From: CAYJLW01 sp964370965
Lineage (GTDB): Bacteria > Actinomycetota > Acidimicrobiia > UBA2766
Length of the DNA: 64,000 bases
Assembly: GCA_964370965.1 (NCBI GenBank)
Contig: CAYJLW010000012.1
Location: 15,263 to 79,262, forward strand
Reading direction: 5' to 3'
The translations under genes and the position numbers were made by a program. Below the pieces are notes generated by a model. It did no database searches, was not told the origin of the DNA, and saw only the letters and a program-made list of their open reading frames with translations. Positions 16,209 to 23,843 of the stretch are shown here, in pieces (position 1 is the stretch's first letter; every line of letters starts with the position of its first letter).

Positions 16209-16981
16209 TGCGCGTCGGGGTCTTGGGTGCGGGTGGCCGTATGGGCAGCGAGGTCTGCCGCACCGTGGCCGGGGCCGCGGACCTGGAGCTCGTCGCCGGC
16301 GCCGATCCCGGCCACGTCGGCACCACGGTGGCGGGCGTCGAGATCTCCGACGCAAGGGATGTGGTTCTGGAGGCCGGGTGCGAGGCGGTCGTGGACTTCA
16401 CACATCCCGACGCCGCCCCGGAGAACCTCGCCTGGTGCGTGGGCAACGGCATGCACTGTGTCGTGGGGACGAGCGGCTTCGACGCCGTCCGCATCGCCGC
16501 CGCCCGGGCTCTGGTGGGGGAGGGGCCCCCCAACGCCGTGATCGTCCCCAACTTCGCCGTCGGGGCCGTGCTCATGATGCGTTTCGCCGAGCTCGCCGCC
16601 CCCCACATGGACCGTGTGGAGGTGATCGAGCTCCACCACGACGCCAAGGCCGACGCCCCCTCGGGCACGGCGGTCGCCACCGCCGAGGCCATCCAGAGCG
16701 CCCGGGAAGCGGCCGGCGGCTGGCCCGCACACCCCGACTCCACGGAGGTCGTGGCCGGGTCCCGGGGCGGCCTCGTGGGGGACGTGCGTGTCCACGCCGT
16801 GCGCCTGCCCGGCCTCGTCGCCCACCAGGAGGTCATCTTCGGCGCCCAGGGCCAGGTCCTCACGATCCGCCACGACTCCATGGACCGCACGTCCTTCATG
16901 CCCGGCGTCCTCCTCGCCCTCAGGGCCGTCCCCCACCGCCCCGGCCTCACCGTGGGCCTTGCCCCGGTGCTGGGCCTGTAG
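16208..16981 (+). CDS. dapB: 4-hydroxy-tetrahydrodipicolinate reductase (DapB)
   Basis: 257 residues. It reduces HTPA to tetrahydrodipicolinate with NAD(P)H in the diaminopimelate/lysine pathway. The N-terminal Rossmann motif is VGVLGAGGRMG (3-13); DFTHP and GTSGF follow; the catalytic/substrate segment is ELHHDAKADAPSGTA (near 140), with the His pair and Lys expected for the family. The ending RTSFMPGVLLALRAV is typical. It overlaps the M16 gene by 1 bp, so expression is coupled. dapA is 8.4 kb away in another transcript. Confidence 0.96.
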   Translation: MRVGVLGAGGRMGSEVCRTVAGAADLELVAGADPGHVGTTVAGVEISDARDVVLEAGCEAVVDFTHPDAAPENLAWCVGNGMHCVVGTSGFDAVRIAAARALVGEGPPNAVIVPNFAVGAVLMMRFAELAAPHMDRVEVIELHHDAKADAPSGTAVATAEAIQSAREAAGGWPAHPDSTEVVAGSRGGLVGDVRVHAVRLPGLVAHQEVIFGAQGQVLTIRHDSMDRTSFMPGVLLALRAVPHRPGLTVGLAPVLGL

Positions 16982-16987
16982 TCGGAA

Positions 16988-17005
16988 GGGGGAGCAAGCT
17001 CCCCC
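16988..17005 (+). terminator. Hairpin after dapB (also family B repeat copy 2)
   Basis: GGGGGAG-CAAG-CTCCCCC, a 7-bp stem with a 4-nt loop starting 6 nt after the dapB stop. The flanks CGGAAGGGGG and CCTCCGGCT resemble the element at 14802-14835, so terminator and repeat may be the same thing. Confidence 0.5.
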
Positions 17006-17045
17006 CTCCGGCTCCCCCCTTCGGACTTCCGCTTGCCCGCGCTCA

Positions 17046-17072
17046 GCTGTTCCGGGCGGGCAGAGCCCGCCC
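17046..17072 (-). repeat. Dispersed palindromic repeat, copy 2
   Basis: The exact reverse complement of 9714-9740: GCTGTTCC followed by the hairpin GGGCGGGC-AGA-GCCCGCCC. It lies in the 398-bp gap between dapB and the mce operon. Confidence 0.8.
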
Positions 17073-17157
17073 TCACGCGACAAGTCACCGCCCGCGGGCG
17101 CTGGGGGTGAGCGACGTCGCGCAGAGCGGGGGGGTGGGCACGGGCCTCGCTCCGATC

Positions 17158-17195
17158 GCGTGCAGATCGTAACGCAGACGTTCCATTCTGCACGC
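17158..17195. promoter_or_regulatory. Inverted repeat upstream of the mce operon, candidate operator
   Basis: Arms GCGTGCAGA (17158-17166) and TCTGCACGC (17187-17195) are a perfect 9-bp inverted repeat with a 20-nt spacer. It lies about 185 bp before the first mce-operon gene, in a gap that otherwise holds only repeats and a small AACCCC/GGGGTT hairpin at 17295-17313. It could bind the operon's TetR protein; no experiment or match supports that yet. Confidence 0.3.
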
Positions 17196-17379
17196 GAACA
17201 CCGTTCGGGGGCCCGGGCGACGGGGTCGTGTCGCGCGGTCCGTGGGGTGGGGGCCCCACGGACACCGCGGGGCGGCGCCGGCTGCGGAGCCATGTAACCC
17301 CAACGGCAGGGGTTTCGACGCCAGGCGGCGAAACCAGTCCATCTACGTACTCGCACGACACAGGGTTTGGGTGGGTTCC

Positions 17380-18120
17380 ATGTCCCTCAGCGGAGTCGGT
17401 GACTTCGTCCTGTTCCTCGGCGGGTTGATCGGGTGCCTGCGCATCGGTCGGCCCCGGGGCCTGGACGTCCTCGCCGCCCTATACCAGGTTCTCGAGATCG
17501 GCTGGCGGCCGGTGGTCATCGTCGCGGTCCCGTTCGGCATGGTCTTCGCGCTCAACTTCGACAGCCTCCTCGGCCTCGTGGGCGCCCGCAGCCAGGCCGG
17601 GGCCGGTCTCGTTCCCGCGGTCGTGCGCGAGACGGGCCCTCTGCTGGCCGCGGTTGTGGCCTCGGCCACGGTGGGGGCCGCATTCTGCGCCGACCTCGGG
17701 GCCCGCAAGATCCGGGACGAGTTGGACGCCTCCCAGGTCATGGCCGTCGACCCCCGCTCGCGCATCTACGTGCCCCGGATCGTCGCCTGCACGTTGGGGG
17801 TGCCGATCCTCGCGGTCTTCGGGACGATGGCGGCCCTCATCGGGGGCTGGGCCCTCATCGTCCTGCTCCGGGCGGGTGACGGCGGCCTCTACCTCGCGGG
17901 CTTCGAGGTCGCCCTGCGGTCCAACGACGTCTTCATCCTCCTCCTCAAGAGCGCTCTCAACGGCATGCTCATAGGCATCGCCGCCTGCTATTTCGGGAGC
18001 CACGCCAAGGGGGGCCCTTCCGGTGTCGCCAGCGCCACGCGAACCGCCATCATCTCCGGTTTCGCCGTCACCTTCCTGGCGGACTTCGTCCTGAACCAGA
18101 TCTTCTACACCCCGCAGTGA
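17380..18120 (+). CDS. yrbEA: MlaE/YrbE-type permease of an Mce lipid transporter, first subunit
   Basis: 246 residues, an integral membrane protein with about five to six helices. It has the MlaE-family layout: an amphipathic start, IVAVPFGMVFALNFDSLLGLVGA, the LVPAVVRETGPLLAAVVASATVGAAFCADLGARKIRDELDA segment (the conserved RE.GP and E.DA parts that contact the ATPase), and a C-terminal FGSHAKGGPSGVASATRTA. It forms the transmembrane core of an ABC importer for lipids or steroids together with the next gene. The ATPase (Mkl/MceG) is not in the window and is usually encoded elsewhere. The ATG start is chosen by length; no strong ribosome binding site is seen. Confidence 0.9.
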   Translation: MSLSGVGDFVLFLGGLIGCLRIGRPRGLDVLAALYQVLEIGWRPVVIVAVPFGMVFALNFDSLLGLVGARSQAGAGLVPAVVRETGPLLAAVVASATVGAAFCADLGARKIRDELDASQVMAVDPRSRIYVPRIVACTLGVPILAVFGTMAALIGGWALIVLLRAGDGGLYLAGFEVALRSNDVFILLLKSALNGMLIGIAACYFGSHAKGGPSGVASATRTAIISGFAVTFLADFVLNQIFYTPQ

Positions 18121-18133
18121 GGGAACCCCGCAC

Positions 18134-18919
18134 GTGACCGACGCCATGGAGTCCCGGGCCCAGAGCCTCCCCCAGACGATGGGGGTGATCATGTTCGACC
18201 TCGCCGGTGTCGTGCGTGACCCCGGGCTGAAGTACTGGAAGCGCACCGTCAACCAGGCCGCCTACCTGTTCTGGTCGAGCGCCCCGCTGGCCATCTGGCT
18301 CTGCTTCTTCCTCGGCCTCGCCATCTCCGTGCAGACGATCAACGTCCTGGGCCAGATCGGCGCGGACCGGGGCCTCACCGGGATCCTGGTGGGTTCCCTC
18401 GGGCTCCGGGAACTCGCCGTGATCGTGGGGAGTTTGTCCCTCGGTGCGTCCGCCGGGGCAGGGTCCGTGACCGAGCTCGGCGCGATGCGGGTTGCGGAGG
18501 AGATCGATGCGATCGAGACCATGAGCGTGTCCAGCCGGCCCTACCTGCTCTCCACGCGCGTCTTCGCCACCGTGATCGCGTCCCTGCCCATCATCGTCTT
18601 CTGCGTGGGCGCCACGTTCCTGGGCGGATGGGTGGTGGCCTGGACGCAGTCCGATTCCGTCAGCGTGGGGTCCTTCGGGTACTTCTTCTGGCTCAGCCTG
18701 GCCCCCATGGACTTCGTCTTCGCCCTCATGAAAGGTGCCGTGATCGCCACGTCCACGGCAGTGATCTGCACGAGCTTCGGCTACCGGGCGGGCGGCGGCC
18801 CCGTGGGGGTCGGCCTCGCCGTGGGCCGGGCGCTCAACCTCTCGATCATCGCCGCGATGCTCATCAACCTCGCCATGTCGTACATGTTCTGGGGAGTGAA
18901 GGACACGTTGCGCCTGTGA
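18134..18919 (+). CDS. yrbEB: MlaE/YrbE-type permease of an Mce lipid transporter, second subunit
   Basis: 261 residues and a paralogue of the preceding permease, with the same order of helices. It includes the motif region LGLRELAVIVGSLSLGASAGAGSVTELGAMRVAEEIDAIETMSVSSRPYL, where EIDAIETM matches the ATPase-contacting coupling helix of MlaE proteins. In known Mce systems the two YrbE proteins form a heterodimer, and the Mce proteins form a periplasmic tube above it. GTG start, 13 bp after the first permease. The stop overlaps the first mce gene (GTGA). Confidence 0.92.
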   Translation: MTDAMESRAQSLPQTMGVIMFDLAGVVRDPGLKYWKRTVNQAAYLFWSSAPLAIWLCFFLGLAISVQTINVLGQIGADRGLTGILVGSLGLRELAVIVGSLSLGASAGAGSVTELGAMRVAEEIDAIETMSVSSRPYLLSTRVFATVIASLPIIVFCVGATFLGGWVVAWTQSDSVSVGSFGYFFWLSLAPMDFVFALMKGAVIATSTAVICTSFGYRAGGGPVGVGLAVGRALNLSIIAAMLINLAMSYMFWGVKDTLRL

Positions 18920-19911
18920 GCCGTTCCCTCGCCACCCCGTACCGCCGCCAGCGCACCGCCACGTTCGTGGGGGTGTGCGGCCTTGTCATCTTCGGGGGGC
19001 TCCTGTGGAGCTCCTTCGCGGGCTCCGGCCTCATCCGCGTGGGCGGTCAGTCCGTGCAGGCGATCTTCGACGAGGGCCTCAACCTCGTGCCCCGCTCCTC
19101 GGAGGTGAGGGTGCGCGGCCTCCCCGTCGGGCGGGTCGAGACTGTGGAGCTCCGCAACGGCAAGACCGTCGCCACGCTTCGTCTCGATTCGGGGGTCGAG
19201 CTGCGTGCGGATGCCACGGCCACGACGCGCCTCAAGAGCCTCCTGGGGGAGAAGTACGTGGACCTCAGCCCGGGCAAGTCGTCCCGCAAGCTCACCGGGC
19301 CGATCAACCGCACGAAGGTGGGCACCGACGTGAACCAGCTCGCCCGCGGGGCGCCCCCCAAGAAGAACAGCCGCCTCAGCCGGGCGGAGCTCTTCGACAC
19401 GATCGAGGAGGCCGCCGCCGCCACGCCGGACGAGAAGGCGAGCATCCAGGCCCAGGTCCGGGACGTGCGCCGCATCACCGACGAGCTCGTGGCCGGCCAG
19501 GCGAGTCTGCTCCTCACGATCGACGACCTCGCGTCCCTCACGGACACCCTGCTGGCGTCCTCGGGCCCTCTCGGTGTGGCGCAGGCGAACGCTCTCGCGA
19601 TCCAGCGACGTCTCGAGGAGGAACAGCGTCGCCTGCAGAAGGCCTTCGCCCGTGCGGACACGGCCGTGAAGATCATCCGGGGGATCCTCAACGGCCGCAC
19701 CCGCGAGATCACCCTCGCCCTGGACCGCTTCGAGATCGTCTTCCGCCAGGGCAAGGAGGCCTTCGCCCTGTTCCGGGCGGGGGCCACGCTGCCCACGAAG
19801 ATCTTCGGCCTCGGGCCCATCGGCCAGGCCGACACCCGCAAGCCGGGCCCGAACCCGCAACCCCCGGTTCCCTCCCACCCCCTCCCCCCAGACCCGCCCG
19901 GCGAAGAGTGA
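18916..19911 (+). CDS. Mce (MlaD-domain) protein, first of three
   Basis: 331 residues. An N-terminal signal anchor (about 16-35) precedes the MlaD/Mce domain (about 38-130), which shows VRVRGLPVGRVETVEL and LLGEKYVDLSPGK. The rest is a long helical part (to about 300) of the kind that forms the shaft of Mce assemblies. The C-terminal 35 residues are Pro-rich. The GTG start at 18916 overlaps the yrbEB stop. It probably forms a mixed oligomer with the next two proteins to carry lipids through the periplasm. Confidence 0.9.
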   Translation: MSRSLATPYRRQRTATFVGVCGLVIFGGLLWSSFAGSGLIRVGGQSVQAIFDEGLNLVPRSSEVRVRGLPVGRVETVELRNGKTVATLRLDSGVELRADATATTRLKSLLGEKYVDLSPGKSSRKLTGPINRTKVGTDVNQLARGAPPKKNSRLSRAELFDTIEEAAAATPDEKASIQAQVRDVRRITDELVAGQASLLLTIDDLASLTDTLLASSGPLGVAQANALAIQRRLEEEQRRLQKAFARADTAVKIIRGILNGRTREITLALDRFEIVFRQGKEAFALFRAGATLPTKIFGLGPIGQADTRKPGPNPQPPVPSHPLPPDPPGEE

Positions 19912-19921
19912 GGTCGCGAGC

Positions 19922-20887
19922 ATGAAGCACCGCAACATCGCCTTCACGTTCACGATCGTCCTCGTCTACACGGCGGCCGCCGCCGTCCTCGCCGGCTGGC
20001 TGGCCGTGCGGGCCTCCAACGGCGGCCTCTTCAAGGGGGCGTCGGCGTCCTACCGGGTGATCGTGCCCACCGCCCCCGCCGTGGAAGCGTCCAAGACGGA
20101 GATCGTGAGCCAATCCGGCGTCCGGGTGGGGGTCGTCACGGGTGTGGCCGCGCACCCCAAGGGTGTCCTGCTCGACCTCAAGATCACCGGGCACGTCGTC
20201 GTGGGCACGGACGCCAGCGCCGAGGTCGTGATCAAGAACGTCGTGGGCGAGAAGTCCGTGATGCTCCATGCCGGCTCCGGCAAGACCCCCGAGGCCAAGA
20301 ACGGGGCCCTGCTCCGCTACGGCGGCGCCGGCAAAGCCCTGGAGCCCGACGAGGCCCTCGACCCCGTGAAGCGGGCGATCGGTACGTCCCAGGACAAGAA
20401 CCTGAAGGACTTCTTCGCCGAGCAGAAGACGGTGCTGTCGAGCGCGGCCCAGGACGCCGAGGCGATCCTGGTGAGCATCCAGGAGCTCACCGCCGTGCTC
20501 TCCGAGCAGGACGCCGCCCTCTCGAATCTCTCGCGCCGCACCTCGGAGCTCGTGAACTCCCTTTCCGCGCACGGCGAGGACATCCAGAGCCTCGCTGCGG
20601 AGGCGGCGGCCCTCTCCGGGGAGATCCGCCGACTCCTCGACCAGGAGCTCGACACGCTCGACCGGGGCTTCGGCCTCGCCGCGGACACGCTCATGCTGCT
20701 GGCAGGCCGCCAGAAGGAGATGAACACGATCCTCGCCCGCCTCCCCAAGCTCGCCAAGCGCACCCAGGAGGCCACGGACCTCCTCGTGCGCCTCCTCCAC
20801 AACGAGGGCGACACATGGGTCGACGTCGGGGTGCGCAACCTCCCGGACCTTGAGGAGACCCTGGCCATCCTGAAGGAGATGGACTAG
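19922..20887 (+). CDS. Mce (MlaD-domain) protein, second of three
   Basis: 321 residues with an N-terminal membrane anchor (about 8-28), an MlaD-type domain (about 40-120; SGVRVGVVTGVAAHPKGVLLDLKI and NVVGEKSVMLHAGSGK) and a helical region with long heptad-like stretches (about 150-300). There is no lipobox Cys, so it is anchored by its helix. ATG start 10 bp after the previous gene; the stop shares one base with the start of the third Mce gene. Domain order is the same as in its neighbours, but sequence identity looks low, as in mycobacterial Mce A-F sets. Confidence 0.9.
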   Translation: MKHRNIAFTFTIVLVYTAAAAVLAGWLAVRASNGGLFKGASASYRVIVPTAPAVEASKTEIVSQSGVRVGVVTGVAAHPKGVLLDLKITGHVVVGTDASAEVVIKNVVGEKSVMLHAGSGKTPEAKNGALLRYGGAGKALEPDEALDPVKRAIGTSQDKNLKDFFAEQKTVLSSAAQDAEAILVSIQELTAVLSEQDAALSNLSRRTSELVNSLSAHGEDIQSLAAEAAALSGEIRRLLDQELDTLDRGFGLAADTLMLLAGRQKEMNTILARLPKLAKRTQEATDLLVRLLHNEGDTWVDVGVRNLPDLEETLAILKEMD

Positions 20888-21876
20888 TGGGCCGCCGTGT
20901 CAGGGTCCTGGCCACCGCCGTCGCCGGCTGCCTGCTCGTCCTGGGCGGCCTCCTCGCGATGATGACCCCGGGAGGCGGCACACAGCGCGTCGAGGCGCAC
21001 TTCGCCAACGTGCTCGGCCTCGTGAACCGCAGCACCGTCCTCTACAAGGGCGTGCGGGTGGGTGAGATCTCCCGAATCGACCCCCTGGGCCGTACGGGCA
21101 ACCGGGCGAAGCTCACCGTCACCTTCGAGCAGGGCAGCGAGATCGACCTCCGCAAGGACGCCGCCGTGGCGCTGCGCCTCAAGACCGTCCTGGGCGAGCT
21201 GTACCTCGACCTCGACCCCGGGAAGTCCTCGGAGCCCCTCGAGGGGCCGATCACGCGCACCCACACCGACATCAGCCTGGACCGTCTCATCTACAGCGGC
21301 GCGGACATGATCACGGACCTGCAGGACTCCGATGCGGTGCAGGTGATGATCGTGCAGTCCCGCGAGCTCATCGAGACCTCGGGCGGGGACGTCACCGCAG
21401 TCGCCGCCAACACGAAGACGCTCGCCGACGGCCTCGCCGACCGCAGCGACGAGATCGGTCGCATCATCGCCAACCTCGACCAGATCACGGCGGCGAGCGA
21501 GGGTCGCTCCGACGCCCTCGGCGCCGCGCTCGCACAGGCGGCGGCGGCACTCGCGGACGTGCGGAACCTGCTCGTGCGCAACCGGGCCCGGATCGACCAA
21601 CTCGTGCGGACGGTCCGCAAGGTCGTGGACGCCAGTGACCTCGCCGAGGTCGATGCCCAGCTCGCCCAGGCGCCCCGGTACCTCGACCAGATCTACAGCG
21701 GCATCCGCACGGTGAACGCCGTGCTCAACCACGACGTCCCCGCTCTCGGCATCCTGCCGGGCCTGCCCACGTCGGCGGCCCAGGACTTCTACGCCGAGGT
21801 CGAGAAGTGGGGGAAGAACCCGGTCATGCGCAAGATCCTCATCGCTGTCCTCCAGAGCTACCTGGGCCACAAGTAG
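20887..21876 (+). CDS. Mce (MlaD-domain) protein, third of three
   Basis: 329 residues. N-terminal anchor (about 5-25), MlaD domain (about 33-115; LYKGVRVGEISRIDPLG and LKTVLGELYLDLDPGKSSEPLEG), then a helical shaft region to about 270 and a short C-terminal part. GTG start sharing one base with the previous stop. This is the last Mce gene: the locus has three, where mycobacterial operons have six. The TetR gene follows after 10 bp and is probably in the same transcript. Confidence 0.9.
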   Translation: MGRRVRVLATAVAGCLLVLGGLLAMMTPGGGTQRVEAHFANVLGLVNRSTVLYKGVRVGEISRIDPLGRTGNRAKLTVTFEQGSEIDLRKDAAVALRLKTVLGELYLDLDPGKSSEPLEGPITRTHTDISLDRLIYSGADMITDLQDSDAVQVMIVQSRELIETSGGDVTAVAANTKTLADGLADRSDEIGRIIANLDQITAASEGRSDALGAALAQAAAALADVRNLLVRNRARIDQLVRTVRKVVDASDLAEVDAQLAQAPRYLDQIYSGIRTVNAVLNHDVPALGILPGLPTSAAQDFYAEVEKWGKNPVMRKILIAVLQSYLGHK

Positions 21877-21886
21877 GGTCGGGGCC

Positions 21887-22492
21887 GTGAGCGGCCCGGA
21901 GCGACGGATCGTGGCGGCGGCCCTGGAGTGCTTCGGCCGGCGGGGCATCGCCCGCACCACCATGGAGGACGTCGCCCGCGTGGCCGGGCTCTCACGGGCC
22001 ACCCTCTACCGCTACTACCCCAACCGGGACGCGGTCCTGGCGGCGACGATCCGCTCCGAGGCCGCCCGGCTGCTGGGGACCCTGGGGAGCGCCGCTGCTC
22101 GGGGTGGAGACGTGGGGGAGGCGCTCTCGCGCGTTCTGCACACGCTCCAGGGGGAGTTCGCCGCCCACGACGTCCTCCGCCGTGTTCTCGAGACAGAGCC
22201 CGAGTTGCTCCTTCCCCGCCTCTCCACGGAGTCCCGGGCGGTCGTTGCCATGCTGGGGGCCTTCGTGGGACCGATGCTCGAGGGGGCGACGGCGGCGGGC
22301 GAGCTTCCCGCCACCGACGCGGCGATGACGGCGGAGTTCGTGGGACGCATGCTGCTCTCCTTCGCCCTCAACGGCATCGGCCCCCTCGGCCCCCGGGATC
22401 TCGACGAATGCCGCGATGTGGTCGCTTTCGAGGTGCTGGGGGGCCTCCAGGCGGGGCCTCCGCGCCCTCCGGGGGGTCGTCCTTCGGCCTGA
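21887..22492 (+). CDS. TetR family transcriptional regulator, end of the mce operon
   Basis: 201 residues. The HTH domain lies at about 5-50: RIVAAALECFGRRGIARTTMEDVARVAGLSRATLYRYYPNRDAVL. The C-terminal domain is all-helical and ligand-binding, with no family I can name. The 10-bp spacing after the third mce gene points to co-transcription and suggests that it controls lipid uptake, as the TetR protein Mce3R does in Mycobacterium. A 14-bp palindrome lies 20 bp after its stop. The last 15 residues are Pro/Gly-rich and unconserved. Confidence 0.88.
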   Translation: MSGPERRIVAAALECFGRRGIARTTMEDVARVAGLSRATLYRYYPNRDAVLAATIRSEAARLLGTLGSAAARGGDVGEALSRVLHTLQGEFAAHDVLRRVLETEPELLLPRLSTESRAVVAMLGAFVGPMLEGATAAGELPATDAAMTAEFVGRMLLSFALNGIGPLGPRDLDECRDVVAFEVLGGLQAGPPRPPGGRPSA

Positions 22493-22511
22493 CACGGGGC
22501 GTTTCCGCAGG

Positions 22512-22525
22512 TCACACGCGTGTGA
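22512..22525. promoter_or_regulatory. Perfect 14-bp palindrome, candidate operator
   Basis: TCACACGCGTGTGA reads the same on both strands. It lies 20 bp after the TetR stop and 220 bp before the strong promoter at 22746. It has the size of a TetR or GntR operator. Nothing else is seen between 22526 and 22745. Confidence 0.35.
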
Positions 22526-22745
22526 TTCCAGATCGAGTCATTGCGTTGGCGCAGGTCAGAGGTCATGTTCGGGGTTTCTTGCGCTCTGGCGGGGCGGGCT
22601 GCTCTCCGGGGAGGTGGGGCCCCGGGACAACTCGCACTCTGACATGGGATTCCTTCGGATCGATGTCTTACTTGCGGCGTTAGTGCTGTACGGGCGGTTA
22701 CGGGCGATTGTCGGGCTTCCTGGGGTCCCCTTCCCGGGTCGTGTT

Positions 22746-22774
22746 TTGACCGCGGCGGTGGGGTCTCTTAGGGT
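22746..22774 (+). promoter_or_regulatory. Housekeeping-type promoter TTGACC-N17-TAGGGT
   Basis: A -35 TTGACC (22746-22751) and a -10 TAGGGT (22769-22774) with a 17-bp spacer form one of the best promoters in the window. The predicted start is near 22781, giving a leader of about 360 nt before the next gene at 23141. Confidence 0.65.
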
Positions 22775-22780
22775 GCCCGT

Positions 22781-23140
22781 CATGCCCGCCGGCCTACGGG
22801 CCCCGGTCGGTCCCCTCCCCAGGGACACCACGCCCGGGCGATCCGTGACCGACGTGAGCCGCCTCTCTCCGGCTGGCACAGGGGCCCGTCAAGGGCGCCA
22901 GCAAGGAACAGGCGGCGGCCGTCCCCCGCGAAGGAGCGGGGAGAACGGTCTCCCCCGCCGACCCCGAAACCGGGCGCGTTGCACCTCTGTGACGCCGGAT
23001 GCCCTCGTCTACATCGGGTCGGCTGCGTTTGCCATCGGTTGGGCAGGCATGAGCGAAAGCCGTTCGTGCGACATCCAGAGGCAGTCGCTGCCGTGCGTGC
23101 CAACGCGCGGTTGCGGCCGTCCGAAGGAGCTGACATCCCA
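22781..23140 (+). promoter_or_regulatory. Long 5' leader (about 360 nt), candidate regulatory RNA
   Basis: No supportable gene lies here. The RNA would contain several GC-rich stems, including GGCTGGC/GCCAGC around 22871-22902 and GGGGGAG-type pairs around 22921-22958. Leaders of actinobacterial cell-wall hydrolase genes often carry cyclic-di-AMP (ydaO) riboswitches. I looked for the conserved ydaO blocks (GGGGUGAA, CCGACAGCU) and did not find them, so the class is unknown. Confidence 0.35.
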
Positions 23141-23680
23141 GTGGAGTACCTCACTACCAGCGTTCCTCCCCGAGCGCGCCGCCGCACCCGTACCCGCCGC
23201 CTCGGCGTCGTCGGGACGATCGTCCTGACGGCCCTCGCCCTCGCAGTCGAACTCGCCTTCGGCACCCCGGGCGTAGCAGTCGCGGCTCCCAAGGCATCTG
23301 TCGCCCAGAAGGCCGTCTCGGGTCGGCGCGGCGGCAACCGCCGGCGCGGCCGCCGGCGCGGTCGCAGCGGCGGCCGTCGCGTGGCTGACGCCAACGCCGT
23401 GGCCCACGGCCAGTTCCTGATCGAAGCCGGCCGGCGCTTCGGCGTGGACGCGAACTGGCTCGCCGGGATCATGCTCTGCGAGAGCGGCGGGAACGCCCGC
23501 TCCCGCACGGGCAAGTACCACGGCCTCTTCCAGTTCACGCAGGGCCTCTTCGCCGCGCAGGCGGGCAACGCCGGCTTCCCCGGGGCGTCGATCTACGACC
23601 CCCGTGCCCAGGCGCACACGGCGGCGATGCTGATCTCCCGCGGGCAGATCCGCCGCTGGCCGGTCTGCGGCCGCGGGTAG
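23141..23680 (+). CDS. Secreted transglycosylase-like (Rpf/SLT-type) protein
   Basis: 179 residues. An N-terminal signal anchor (about 18-45) is followed by a basic, low-complexity stretch (RRRGRRRGRSGGRR near 60-80) and a compact lysozyme-like domain (about 85-179). That domain shows GVDANWLAGIMLCESGGNARSRTG and GLFQFTQGLF; the Glu in CESGG is the expected catalytic acid. Such proteins cut peptidoglycan glycan strands during growth or resuscitation. The GTG start at 23141 has GAAGGAG 11 nt upstream; the frame upstream is open but looks non-coding. A strong promoter and a long leader precede it. Confidence 0.8.
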   Translation: MEYLTTSVPPRARRRTRTRRLGVVGTIVLTALALAVELAFGTPGVAVAAPKASVAQKAVSGRRGGNRRRGRRRGRSGGRRVADANAVAHGQFLIEAGRRFGVDANWLAGIMLCESGGNARSRTGKYHGLFQFTQGLFAAQAGNAGFPGASIYDPRAQAHTAAMLISRGQIRRWPVCGRG

Positions 23681-23774
23681 CCCGGAGTCCGCTTCACGGC
23701 GTGGCGGTGGGTGCGCCCGTGCGGGAGACACCGTACCGAGCGCACCCGCCGTTCGCGTCCGGGGACACAAACGC

Positions 23775-23817
23775 TTGTCGTGAGACAAAGGAGGCGGTAC
23801 CGTCTCGCTGTCAGACA
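23775..23817 (+). promoter_or_regulatory. Promoter with overlapping palindromes before a TetR gene
   Basis: A -35 TTGTCG (23775-23780), a 17-bp spacer and a -10 TACCGT (23798-23803). The -35 lies in the palindrome TTGTC-GTGA-GACAA (23775-23788), and TGTCAGACA (23809-23817) lies at the start site. The two palindromes share TGTC/GACA half-sites, an arrangement expected for autorepression by the TetR protein encoded 27 bp downstream. Confidence 0.45.
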
Positions 23818-23843
23818 CGAATGCGAATCGGGGGATCCCGCAC

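Noticed and set aside
22781..23140. Cyclic-di-AMP (ydaO), cobalamin or SAM riboswitch
   Set aside because: The gene context fits ydaO, but I could not find the conserved blocks of any of these classes by eye. Kept only as an unidentified leader.
22416..23228. A 270-codon plus frame across the TetR end and the leader
   Set aside because: No ribosome binding site, no domain, and it overlaps the TetR gene and the promoter at 22746.
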